From: Metarhizobium sp017305935
GTDB lineage: Bacteria; Pseudomonadota; Alphaproteobacteria; Rhizobiales; Rhizobiaceae
DNA length: 64,000 bases
Direction: 5' to 3'
Assembly (NCBI RefSeq): GCF_029601685.1
Contig: NZ_JARRIR010000001.1
Coordinates: forward strand, 124,001-188,000
Shown: piece after piece, positions 50,385 to 59,116 of the stretch
How the letters are laid out: every line of letters begins with the position of its first letter
Numbering within the stretch: position 1 is the stretch's first letter
Translations under genes and position numbers: made by a program
The notes under the pieces: model-generated
What the model saw: only the letters and a program-made list of their open reading frames with translations
Databases searched by the model: none
Told to the model about the DNA's origin: nothing

Positions 50385-51995
50385 TCAGCCCTCGATCATC
50401 GCCAGCAGCGTGTCGAGCCGGTCTGCCTCGATCGGCGGCTTGTCGGCGCGCAGCCGCGCGATGCGGGGAAAACGCATGGCGACGCCGGACTTGTGGCGGC
50501 TGGAGCGGTTGATGCCTTCGAAGGCGACCTCGACCACATAGCCGAAATCGCGCTCGGCGCGGATCGCCCTTACCGGACCGAAACGGTCGGTGGTGTTGTT
50601 GCGCACGAAGCGGTCGAGTTCCTCCAGCTCGGCATCGGTAAAGCCGAAATAGGCTTTTCCCACCGGCACGAGTTGTTCCTTGCCATCTAGTTTGGTCCAG
50701 ACGCCGAAGGTGAAATCGGAATAATAGCTGGAGCGCTTGCCATGGCCGCGCTGGGCATACATCAGCACGGCGTCGATATTATAGGGGTTGCGTTTCCACT
50801 TGAACCATGGCCCCTTGGCGCGGCCGGCCTGATAGGAACTGTCGAGCCGCTTGATCATCACGCCCTCGATGACCGGATCGGGCGGTTCCATGCGCAGCCG
50901 GTCCAGTTCCTCCCAGCTTGAAAACGGCACCAGCGGCGAGAGATCGAAGCGGTCGTGTGGCGCTCGCTCGATCAGCCCGGTCAGGCGGGTGCGGCGTTCG
51001 AGATAGGTTTGCGGGCGGATATCCGCATCGCCGTCGAACAGCAGGTCATAGGCGCGGATGAAGGCCGGGAATTCCTCCAGCATCCTGCCGCTGACCGTCT
51101 TGCGGTTCAGGCGTTGCTGCAGGTCGCCAAAGGTGCGGGTCGGGCTGTTGGAACGGGCGGTGCCACCGACCAGCAGCTCGCCATCCATCACGCCCTCGAA
51201 ATTCATCGCCGCGACGATATCGGGAAATGCGCCTGAAATATCGTCGCCGCTGCGCGAATAGAGCCGCCGGGTCGAGCCGAACCCCGACAATTGCACGCGA
51301 ATTCCGTCCCATTTCCATTCGGCGGCGAAATCCTTCGGGTCGAGCCCGTCGAGATCGCCCTCCTGCACCGGCGTCGACAGCATCACCGAATGGAAGATGG
51401 CGGGCGTCGCCAGCACCGGCCGGTCGCTTTTGCCTTCCAGCCAGGCGAAGAGCGGCAGGTAGGGCGGTTCCAGCCCGTGCCACAGCGTCTCGATTTCGCC
51501 GACATCCTTGCCGGCGAAATCGGCCAGCGCCTGCTTGGCAAGCCGGGCCGAGACGCCGATGCGCAGGCCGCCGGTGACGAGTTTCAGGAAGGCGAAACGG
51601 CTCGACGTGTCCAGCCGGTCGAGCAGCGTTCGCACATGGCTGCGCACCTCCGTGCGCCCCAGCCGGTTCATCTCGGCGATGACGGCGCCAAGGCCGGGAT
51701 CGTCGGCAGTCCTGTCCTCGCGCTCCTCGTCCCAGACCAGCGAGATCGTCTCGGCGAGATCGCCGACATAATCGTAGGAATAACGGAACAGTGCCTCGTC
51801 CATGCGCTCGAGCACGAGTTCGCGCAGCATGGCCGGCTTGACCGAGCGTATATCCAGCGTGCCGGCAATGGCGGCAAGTCCGTAGCCGCGGTCGGGATCG
51901 GGCGTATCGCGGAAATAATCGGAGAGCAGCTTCAGCTTGCCGTTGCGCGCGGGCGTCAGCACAAGGCGGTCGAGAAGGGCGGCGAAGGATTTCAT
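50385..51995 (-). CDS. ATP-dependent DNA ligase (LigB/LigC-like)
   Basis: 536 residues from ATG 51995. The nucleotidyltransferase motif I is EWKWDGIRVQL with the adenylated Lys228; others are DGELLV (motif III), EGVMIKR (IV) and WFKWKR (V), then an OB domain. The N-terminal 200 residues are the DNA-binding domain shared with eukaryotic ligase I. In many bacteria this ligase lies in a DNA-damage cluster with a beta-lactamase-fold exonuclease, an Lhr-type helicase and the phosphoesterase PdeM. The exonuclease gene is directly upstream with a 4-base gap; helicase and PdeM genes are not in this window. Confidence 0.94.
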   Translation of the reverse strand: MKSFAALLDRLVLTPARNGKLKLLSDYFRDTPDPDRGYGLAAIAGTLDIRSVKPAMLRELVLERMDEALFRYSYDYVGDLAETISLVWDEEREDRTADDPGLGAVIAEMNRLGRTEVRSHVRTLLDRLDTSSRFAFLKLVTGGLRIGVSARLAKQALADFAGKDVGEIETLWHGLEPPYLPLFAWLEGKSDRPVLATPAIFHSVMLSTPVQEGDLDGLDPKDFAAEWKWDGIRVQLSGFGSTRRLYSRSGDDISGAFPDIVAAMNFEGVMDGELLVGGTARSNSPTRTFGDLQQRLNRKTVSGRMLEEFPAFIRAYDLLFDGDADIRPQTYLERRTRLTGLIERAPHDRFDLSPLVPFSSWEELDRLRMEPPDPVIEGVMIKRLDSSYQAGRAKGPWFKWKRNPYNIDAVLMYAQRGHGKRSSYYSDFTFGVWTKLDGKEQLVPVGKAYFGFTDAELEELDRFVRNNTTDRFGPVRAIRAERDFGYVVEVAFEGINRSSRHKSGVAMRFPRIARLRADKPPIEADRLDTLLAMIEG

Positions 51996-51999
51996 CGCA

Positions 52000-53010
52000 T
52001 CAATCCCCCTCGTCCTCATAGCCGACGAGATGCAGCGGCCGGGCGGCAATGCCGGCGAGATCGCACCAGCGCACCAGCGCCTCCTCGCGTCCATGCGTCA
52101 CCCAGACCTGCGAGGGCGCGAGGTCGCGGATGGTGGCGGTCAGTTCCGGCCAGTCGCAATGATCGGAGATCACCAGCGGAAGCTCGACGCCGCGCTGTTT
52201 GGCGCGCTGGCGCACCATCATCCAGCCGGAGGCGAAACTGGTGACCGGATCGGAAAACCGCCGCGCCCAGCGATCGGCAAAGGCCGAGGGCGGGCCCACG
52301 ACCACCGCCCCGCGAAAATTCTCGCCGCTGCCGCGCTCGACGGTCGCAGGACGCAGATCGCCGAGATCGATGCCCTGCGCCTGGTAATAGTCGCAGAGTT
52401 TCGTCAGCGCCCCGTGGATGAAGATCGGCTCATCGTAGCCGGCGCGGCGCAACAGCGCGATGACCCGCTGCGCCTTGCCGAGCGCATAGGCGCCGACCAG
52501 ATGGGTGCGTTCCGGGAACTGCTTCAGCGATGTCAGGAGCTTGCCGATTTCGGCGCGCGGATCGGGATGATGGAAGACTGGCAGGCCGAAGGTCGCCTCG
52601 GTGATGAATACGTCGCAAGCGACCGGCTCGTAGGGCGTGCAGGTCGGATCCGGCTGGCGCTTGTAGTCGCCGGAGACGCAGATGCGCGTGCCGCCGCTTT
52701 CGATGGCGATCTGCGCCGAGCCGAGCACATGGCCTGCCGGATGGAAACGGACCCGGACAGCGTTCAGCGACACCTCCTCGCCAAAACCGACCGCCTGCTC
52801 GCTGTCGCAGAAGTTCTCGCCATAACGCAGGCGCATGATGTCGAGCGTCTGGCGCGTGGCGAGCACCGCGCCATGGCCGGCGCGGGCATGGTCGGAATGG
52901 CCATGCGTGATCAGCGCGCGGGCGACCGGGCGGACGGGATCGACATGAAAGCCGCCGGCCGGGCAATACAGGCCCTCCGGGGCGGGAAACAGCAGTTTTT
53001 CCGGTCTCAT
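52000..53010 (-). CDS. Ligase-associated DNA exonuclease (MBL fold)
   Basis: 336 residues from ATG 53010 (MRPEKLLFPAPEGLYCPAGG). Metallo-beta-lactamase fold of the SNM1/Artemis-like type: metal motif THGHSDHARAGH (His36, His38, Asp40, His41), then HPAGHVLGSAQI and SGDYKR, and ISDHCDWPEL near the C-terminus. Processes DNA ends for the ligase translated right after it. The pair is almost certainly one transcript. Confidence 0.94.
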   Translation of the reverse strand: MRPEKLLFPAPEGLYCPAGGFHVDPVRPVARALITHGHSDHARAGHGAVLATRQTLDIMRLRYGENFCDSEQAVGFGEEVSLNAVRVRFHPAGHVLGSAQIAIESGGTRICVSGDYKRQPDPTCTPYEPVACDVFITEATFGLPVFHHPDPRAEIGKLLTSLKQFPERTHLVGAYALGKAQRVIALLRRAGYDEPIFIHGALTKLCDYYQAQGIDLGDLRPATVERGSGENFRGAVVVGPPSAFADRWARRFSDPVTSFASGWMMVRQRAKQRGVELPLVISDHCDWPELTATIRDLAPSQVWVTHGREEALVRWCDLAGIAARPLHLVGYEDEGD

Positions 53011-53206
53011 TGGCATGAATGTAGCGGCTGCCGGCGCGAACGCCAGAGGCAGGCGTCGAGGAATTTTTTCCTCCATCTTCCGCTTGTCGAAACCTCACCC
53101 CACCCGCGTCATCCCTGAGATGTCCCAAGGGTCTGAGCATACGTCCCTCAGGCGTCGGCAGCTGCACGGCACAAGGCAGGGCATGACGGAGATGGGGCGG
53201 CGGTTT

Positions 53207-55510
53207 TCAGCCCGCCCGGCGCAACAGCGCCTCGATGCCGCCGGCATCGACCGGAGCGGAGAAATGAAAGCCCTGCACCTCGTCGCAGCCGCTGTTGCGC
53301 AGGTATTGCAGTTGCTCTGCAGTCTCCACCCCCTCGGCGATGATGCCGAGCTTCAGCTTTTGCGCCAGCGCAATCACGGCGGAGGCGATCGCCGAGGTGG
53401 TGGCGTCGTGCGGCAGGGCCTCGATGAAGGAACGGTCCATCTTCAGGCGATTGACCGGCAGCGTCTTCAGCGCCGCGAGATTGCAATAGCCGGTGCCGAA
53501 ATCGTCGATCGACAGGCGCACGCCGAGTTCTTCCAGCGCGCGCATGGTGGCGAGCGCGCTGTCGGTGTCCTGCATCACGGCGTTTTCAGTCAGCTCCAGC
53601 TCGAGATAGCGCGGGTCGAGCCCGGTCTCGCTCAACGCCTGCCGGACCTGCCCGACCAGCGCCGGATCGCAGAACTGCCTGGGCGACACGTTCACGGCGA
53701 TGATCACCGGCGGCAGGCCGAGCACCTGCCAGGCCTTGTTCTGCCGGCACGCGGTCTTCAGCACCCAGAGGCCGAGCGGCAGGATGAGGCCGGTGGCCTC
53801 CGCCAACGGAATGAAATGGCCGGGCGGCTGCACGCCGAGTTCGGGATGGTTCCAGCGCACCAGCGCCTCGACGCCGAGGATGCGGCCGGTGCCGGCATCG
53901 ATCTGCGGCTGGTAGTCGAGATAGAGCTGGTCGCCGGCGATTGCGCTGCGCAGTTCCTCCAGCCGGTCGCCGGCGGCGATGGCGGCCGGCGTTTCCTTGC
54001 CGTTGAACACCTGCAGCCCGTCACGGCCGAGCTGCTTGGCCCGGTACATGGCGGCATCGGCATTGGCGAGCAGCGCATCGATGGTCTCGCCGTCCTCCGG
54101 GAAGGTGGCGATGCCCATGCTGCAGGTCGCCGAGACCGTCATTCCGGCAATGGTCATCGGCTTAGACAGGCTGGCGCGCAACTGGTGCAGGCGCGGCAGG
54201 ATATCGCCCTCGCCACGCGACTGGTTGGCGAAGACCAGCACGAATTCGTCGCCGCCGAGGCGCACCACCAGATCGGAAGCCCGGGTGAATTCCAGCATCC
54301 GGCCGGCGATCTGGCGCAGAAGCTCGTCGCCGGCGCCATGGCCGAGGCTGTCATTGATGCGCTTGAAATTGTCGAGGTCGACATAGGCGAGAACGACATG
54401 CTGGCGGTTCATCCTCGCCTGATGCAGCGTCTGGCTGAGCTTTTCCTTGAAGAAGGAGCGATTCGGCAGGCCCGTCAGCGGATCGTGATGCGCCATGAAA
54501 TGCATCCGATCCTCGGCATGCTGGCGCTCGATGGCGATGCCGGCGATATGGGTCGCCATGGCGACCAGATCCATCTCCACCGCCGTCGGCTCGCGCGGTT
54601 CGCGGCCATACAGCGCGAAGGTGCCGAGCACGTTGCCCTGCTGCGTCAGGATCGGCGTCGACCAGCAGCAGCGGAAACCGTAGAGCTGCGCCAGGCCATT
54701 GTAATCCGCCCAGCGGCGGTCCTGCAGGATATCGGACACGACCACCGGTTTGCCGAGCCAGGCGGCGCTGCCGCATGAACCGACCATCGGGCCGATGGCG
54801 ATGCCTTCGATCAGGGCATTATACGCGGAAGGTAGGTTGGGCGCCGCCCCCAGATGCAGCCGCTCGCCCTCCGCATCCAGCAGCAGGATGGAGGCGTTCA
54901 GCCCGTCGATCTGCGATTCGACCAGCAGCACCAGTGTCTTGAGGATGGTCTGAAGCTTTTCGTTGCGGGCGATCATTTCGAGGAGGGTCGACTGGCCGCT
55001 GCGAATCGCCTCTTCCCGCCGCCGCTGGGTGATGTCGCGGGCAATGCCGATCAGCCCGATGACCCGGCCCTGATCATCGGTGAGCGGAATCTTCGTCGTC
55101 AGCCACCAGCTCTTTGTCTGGTCGCCGCGGCGCAGGCTTTCCTCGATGTCGAACTGCGCGGCCGCCTCGTCCATGATCCGCTGCTCGACGCGGTAGAAAC
55201 CTTCCGCCGATTCACGATCGCCAATTTCGAAATCGGATTTGCCGAGCAGTTGCTCCTGCTCCGTGGCGCCGTTGGCGAGCAGTGTGGCGCGGTTGGCGAA
55301 TAGAAACCGGCTTTGCCGGTCCTTCACGTAAATCTGGTCGGGGATCTGGTCGAGCACGGTGCGCAATATGGCGATGTCGCCGTCGATCCGACCGGAAAAC
55401 ATCGCGTTGCGGGCGAGCGTCGAGGCGGCCGCCACCAGCCGAAGGGTTGTCTCGTCGGTGTCGCCACCCTCATCCGCCCGCCGGGCGCAACGTATTCCGG
55501 CATCCGTCAT
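53207..55510 (-). CDS. PAS-GAF-GGDEF-EAL cyclic-di-GMP protein
   Basis: 767 residues, soluble. PAS (about 45-165, DQIYVKDRQSRFLFANRATL), GAF (about 185-325), GGDEF (about 345-500) with DLVVRLGGDEFVLVF intact, and EAL (about 515-765) with GRILGVEALVRWNHPELGVQ, DDFGTGYCNLAALKTLPVNR and AEGVETAEQ intact. Both diguanylate cyclase and phosphodiesterase activities are possible; many such hybrids act as phosphodiesterases regulated by the first domains. It probably senses a small ligand or redox through PAS/GAF. No operon partner. Confidence 0.93.
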   Translation of the reverse strand: MTDAGIRCARRADEGGDTDETTLRLVAAASTLARNAMFSGRIDGDIAILRTVLDQIPDQIYVKDRQSRFLFANRATLLANGATEQEQLLGKSDFEIGDRESAEGFYRVEQRIMDEAAAQFDIEESLRRGDQTKSWWLTTKIPLTDDQGRVIGLIGIARDITQRRREEAIRSGQSTLLEMIARNEKLQTILKTLVLLVESQIDGLNASILLLDAEGERLHLGAAPNLPSAYNALIEGIAIGPMVGSCGSAAWLGKPVVVSDILQDRRWADYNGLAQLYGFRCCWSTPILTQQGNVLGTFALYGREPREPTAVEMDLVAMATHIAGIAIERQHAEDRMHFMAHHDPLTGLPNRSFFKEKLSQTLHQARMNRQHVVLAYVDLDNFKRINDSLGHGAGDELLRQIAGRMLEFTRASDLVVRLGGDEFVLVFANQSRGEGDILPRLHQLRASLSKPMTIAGMTVSATCSMGIATFPEDGETIDALLANADAAMYRAKQLGRDGLQVFNGKETPAAIAAGDRLEELRSAIAGDQLYLDYQPQIDAGTGRILGVEALVRWNHPELGVQPPGHFIPLAEATGLILPLGLWVLKTACRQNKAWQVLGLPPVIIAVNVSPRQFCDPALVGQVRQALSETGLDPRYLELELTENAVMQDTDSALATMRALEELGVRLSIDDFGTGYCNLAALKTLPVNRLKMDRSFIEALPHDATTSAIASAVIALAQKLKLGIIAEGVETAEQLQYLRNSGCDEVQGFHFSAPVDAGGIEALLRRAG

Positions 55511-55707
55511 TCGAGCCCGCTCCCCAGCCTTTAAGCCCCTGCCTGCAACCTATCGCGGATCATGTAACTTTAGCGATCATTTCCTTATGCATGTTTAAAC
55601 ACAGTCTGCCAGCAGGTTTCAAATAGAATGCTAAATCAACCTAAGAGATTTAACAGCCGACAATCATTTTATCCTTAAAACGATTACCCGGTCGTGTCCG
55701 CCGCCAC

Positions 55708-55724
55708 TGTGCCGGAGCGGCACA
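55708..55724. promoter_or_regulatory. Palindrome next to the sigma-54 promoter
   Basis: TGTGCC-GGAGC-GGCACA, a perfect 6-5-6 inverted repeat eight bases before the -24 element. Possibly the site of a regulator acting on that promoter; enhancer-binding activators usually sit further upstream. Confidence 0.4.
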
Positions 55725-55732
55725 CGCCGGCC

Positions 55733-55749
55733 TGGCACGCTTCCTGCTT
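55733..55749 (+). promoter_or_regulatory. Sigma-54 (RpoN) promoter
   Basis: TGGCACG-CTTC-CTGCTT: GG at 55734-55735 and GC at 55746-55747, ten bases apart, exactly the -24/-12 spacing, and close to consensus TGGCACG-N4-TTGCW. Transcription should start near 55759, with AAGGAGAT just before the ATG at 55777. Confidence 0.7.
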
Positions 55750-55776
55750 GGTTTTCACCAAGGAGATCAAACCGCC

Positions 55777-57141
55777 ATGCTGTCACGACGATCGATTCTG
55801 CGAGGCCTCGGCGCCGCCGCGCTGGCCGCAACGCCCGTTTCACGCGCCGGTGCCGCCGACATCACGCCGGTGGATTTGCGCGGCTCGATCGACGCCGCCG
55901 CCGCCGGCCTGCTGCCGGGGGCGGAAGACGACCAGAGCCGGCGGTTTGCACGGATGCTGAAACAGGCGGCCGGCGCCAACCGGCCGCTTTTCCTGCCGCC
56001 CGGCAACTACCGCATCTCCAACATCGACCTGCCGGACAATGCCCGCATTATCGGCGTGCCCGGAGCATCGCGCATCGTCTATACCGGCAACGGCCACCTG
56101 TTCGCCGCCAACGGCGCTGCCCATGTCTCGCTGACCGGCATCGTCATCGACGGCGCCAATCGCTGGCTCGGCGATTATGCGGGCGCGCTGGTGCATCTGC
56201 GCAGCGTCGGGGACGTCGTCATCGAGGATTGCGAGATCGCCGGCAGCCGCAAGAATGCCGTGCTGCTGGAGCGTTGCGGCGGGCGCATCGGGCGCTCGCG
56301 CCTGACCGGGGCGGGAGACGCCGCCATCCATGCCATTGAAAGCAGCGGGCTTTCGATCACCGGCAACACGGTCGCCGATTGCGGCAATGGCGGCATCCTC
56401 GTGCATCGCTGGACCAAGGGCGAGGACAACACCATGGTCAGCGGCAACCGCATCTCCCATATCGCCGCGAAGAACGGCGGCACCGGCCAGAACGGCAACG
56501 GCATCAACATTTTTCGCGCCGACGGGGTGATGGTCTGCGGCAACCATGTCAGCGACTGCGCCTTTTCGGCGATCCGCTCCAATGCCGGCTCCAACGTGCA
56601 GATCGTCCAGAACCAGTGCCTGCGCTCGGGCGAGACCGCCATCTATTCCGAATTCGGCTTCGAGGGCGCCATCGTCTCGGCCAACATGATCGACGACGCC
56701 GCCAACGGCATCCTGATCGTCAATTTCAACGAGGGCGGGCGGCTGGCGAGCGTCGCGGGCAATGTCATCCGCAACCTGAAAACGACAGGCCCCTACGCGC
56801 ATGACGGCGCTGGCTTCGGTTTCGGCATCGCCGTCGAGGCGGATACGTCGGTGACCGGCAACGTCATCGAGAATGCTCCGAAATGGGGCATGTCGCTCGG
56901 TTGGGGGCCGTATCTGCGCAATATCGTCGCCACGGGCAATATCGTCCGCCAGGCCCCGGTCGGCATCGCCGTCTCCGTGGTCGAGGGTGCGGGAACGGCG
57001 CTGATATCGGACAACATCCTCCAGGAAACGCCCGATGGCGGCGTGGTCGGCTTCCGCTGGAACGACCGGGCGACGGACGAGCTGGCGCTATCGGGGGCAA
57101 ATGGGTTTTCGCATCTGACCGTGGAGCGCAATCGGCTCTGA
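55777..57141 (+). CDS. Tat-exported parallel beta-helix protein (TIGR03808 type)
   Basis: 454 residues. Twin-arginine leader MLSRRSILRGLGAAALAATP, cleaved near SRAGA. The rest is a right-handed parallel beta-helix of the pectate-lyase/NosD kind with repeating turns: VVIEDCEIAGSRKNAVLLER, LSITGNTVADCGNGGILVHR, VMVCGNHVSDCAFSAIRSNA, TSVTGNVIENAPKWGMSLGW. It matches my memory of the rhizobial TIGR03808 repetitive Tat proteins, whose function is unknown. A ligand could be a polysaccharide. It is driven by a sigma-54 promoter, so an enhancer-binding activator must control it. Confidence 0.88.
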   Translation: MLSRRSILRGLGAAALAATPVSRAGAADITPVDLRGSIDAAAAGLLPGAEDDQSRRFARMLKQAAGANRPLFLPPGNYRISNIDLPDNARIIGVPGASRIVYTGNGHLFAANGAAHVSLTGIVIDGANRWLGDYAGALVHLRSVGDVVIEDCEIAGSRKNAVLLERCGGRIGRSRLTGAGDAAIHAIESSGLSITGNTVADCGNGGILVHRWTKGEDNTMVSGNRISHIAAKNGGTGQNGNGINIFRADGVMVCGNHVSDCAFSAIRSNAGSNVQIVQNQCLRSGETAIYSEFGFEGAIVSANMIDDAANGILIVNFNEGGRLASVAGNVIRNLKTTGPYAHDGAGFGFGIAVEADTSVTGNVIENAPKWGMSLGWGPYLRNIVATGNIVRQAPVGIAVSVVEGAGTALISDNILQETPDGGVVGFRWNDRATDELALSGANGFSHLTVERNRL

Positions 57142-57256
57142 TGTGCCGTACCGATGGGTTTCATCGCAAGATTTCATCAGTTTGTACCCCTTTGTCCCGG
57201 TTTCCCTTCATGCCCTTCCGCAATAAGGTCGTGGCGGTATTTTCAGGGAGGATGAC

Positions 57257-57916
57257 ATGCTGACGATTTACGGGGTCTACCGGTCAAGGGCGGCACGCAA
57301 TTACTGGATGGCGGAGGAACTGGGGCTGGAGGTGAAAAGCGTGCCGGTCGTCCAGGCGCGGCGGGTGGCCGAACCGCTGGCGGCGGACGCGCCGTTCAAC
57401 ACTGCCTCCGCGCCGTTTCGCGCCGTCAATCCGATGGGTTTCATTCCTGCCATCGACGATGACGGTTTCGTCATGACCGAATCGCTGGCGATCAACCTCT
57501 ATCTGGCGCGCAAATATCCCGGCCCGCTCTCGGCGCAATCCGTGACGGAGGAAGGCGCGATGCTGCAATGGACGACCTGGGCGGCGACCGAGGTCGAACC
57601 GCATGCGGTGCGCATCATCCTCACCTATGACGTCAAGGCCGAGGACAGCGACCAAGGCAAGGCAACCATCGGCGCCGCCCGAGTGGCCTTGCGCACCCCC
57701 TTCTCCGTGCTCGATGCACATCTGTCCGACCGCGACTATATCCTCGGCGACCGCTTTACGGTCGCCGACCTCAATGTCGCAGAAGTGTTCCGATATGCCA
57801 TGAGCCAGTCGGCAATGTTCGAGGCAGCGCCCCGGGTCCGGGCCTGGCTGACACGCTGCCAGGCCCGCCCGGCTTTCAAAAGGGTGATGGCGATCCGGGC
57901 GCAGGAAACGGATTGA
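57257..57916 (+). CDS. Glutathione S-transferase family protein
   Basis: 219 residues: thioredoxin-like N-terminal domain (MLTIYGVYRSRAARNYWMAE, NPMGFIPAIDDDGFVMTESL with the conserved Glu-Ser of the glutathione site) and an all-helical C-terminal domain (LGDRFTVADLNVAEVFRYAM). Probable cytosolic conjugating or thiol-transfer enzyme; substrate unknown. TGGAGGATG-like GGGAGG precedes the ATG. Confidence 0.92.
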   Translation: MLTIYGVYRSRAARNYWMAEELGLEVKSVPVVQARRVAEPLAADAPFNTASAPFRAVNPMGFIPAIDDDGFVMTESLAINLYLARKYPGPLSAQSVTEEGAMLQWTTWAATEVEPHAVRIILTYDVKAEDSDQGKATIGAARVALRTPFSVLDAHLSDRDYILGDRFTVADLNVAEVFRYAMSQSAMFEAAPRVRAWLTRCQARPAFKRVMAIRAQETD

Positions 57917-58015
57917 AGCGTTTGCTGAAGGCGTGACTTCACCGGAATCCTCCTCTTCTCCCGGGAAGACGGAAACAAGCGGAAGCCCGCTCATTCCAAA
58001 AAAACGTCTTCGCGC

Positions 58016-59035
58016 TTACACCAGCTTCAACACGATCTTGCCGATATGGCTGCTGCTTTCCATCAGGCGATGCGCCTCGGCCACCTGATCGAAAGGCAGC
58101 ACGGCGTGCATGACCGGGGCTATGCGGCCGGCGTCGATCAGCGGCCAGACCTGTTCGAGCAGCTCGTCGCGGATCAGGCGCTTTTCTTCCGCCGTGCGCG
58201 GGCGCATGGTCGAGCCGGTCACCGTCAGGCGCTTGACCATGATCGGGGTGAGGTCGACCTTTTCGGCGACCGCGCCGCCGAGGAAGGCGATGATCGACAG
58301 GCAACCGTCCTTGGCCAGGCTGACAAGATTGCGCTCGAAATAAGCGGCGCCGATCATGTCGAGGATGGCGTCGACGCCCTTGCCGCCGGTGACGTCCTTG
58401 ACGACCGCCGCAAAATCCTCCTCGCGATAGTTGATCGCCCTGACGGCGCCGAGCTTCTCGCAGGCGTCGCATTTTTCCTTCGAGCCGGCGGTGGCATAGA
58501 CCGTCGCGCCGAAGGCGTGGGCGAGCTGGATCGCCGTCGTGCCGATGCCGCTGGAGCCGCCATGGATCAGCACGCTTTCGCCTTCGGTAAGGCCGACCAT
58601 CTGGAAGAGATTGGCCCAGACGGTGAAGAAGGTCTCGGGAAGCGCCGCCGCGCGCGCGGCGTCGTAGCCTTTGGGAAAGCGCAGCGCCTGGCCGGCCGGC
58701 AACAGGCAATATTCGGCGTAACCGCCGCCATTGGCGAGACCGCAGACCTTGTCGCCGGGGGCAAAGCCGCTGACGCCTTGGCCGAGCGCGACGACCTCGC
58801 CGGCGATCTCAAGGCCGAGGATGGGGCTGGCGCCCTTCGGCGGCGGATAGCTGCCCTGGCGCTGGGCGACATCGGGACGATTGACGCCGGCGGCTTCGAC
58901 CCGCACCAGGATCTCGCCCGGCTTCGGTTGCGGCACCGGCCCGCGCGCGACGGTCATCACGTCCGGCGCGCCGAACCCGTCCAGCGCCACATGGCGCATC
59001 TCGGTCGGCAGGGACGTGGCGGTGGACTGGGACAT
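58016..59035 (-). CDS. NAD(P)H quinone oxidoreductase (PIG3-like zinc-free MDR)
   Basis: 339 residues from ATG 59035; GAGGAG lies ten bases before. Zinc-free medium-chain reductase: the zeta-crystallin-like VEAAGVNRPDVAQRQGSYPP, the NADPH motif HGGSSGIGTTAIQLAHAFGA and TAGSKEKCDACEKLGA. Closest in type to PIG3/TP53I3-like quinone oxidoreductases common in rhizobia. It reduces quinones, often one electron at a time. Ends in a convergent arrangement with the GST gene. Confidence 0.92.
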   Translation of the reverse strand: MSQSTATSLPTEMRHVALDGFGAPDVMTVARGPVPQPKPGEILVRVEAAGVNRPDVAQRQGSYPPPKGASPILGLEIAGEVVALGQGVSGFAPGDKVCGLANGGGYAEYCLLPAGQALRFPKGYDAARAAALPETFFTVWANLFQMVGLTEGESVLIHGGSSGIGTTAIQLAHAFGATVYATAGSKEKCDACEKLGAVRAINYREEDFAAVVKDVTGGKGVDAILDMIGAAYFERNLVSLAKDGCLSIIAFLGGAVAEKVDLTPIMVKRLTVTGSTMRPRTAEEKRLIRDELLEQVWPLIDAGRIAPVMHAVLPFDQVAEAHRLMESSSHIGKIVLKLV

Positions 59036-59116
59036 GGGAAGGCGCTCCTCTTTCGCTTGTCTTTTCGACATAGGGCAAGCGCCCCGGCTTGAAAAGCCGG
59101 CGGATTGCCGCTGGCG

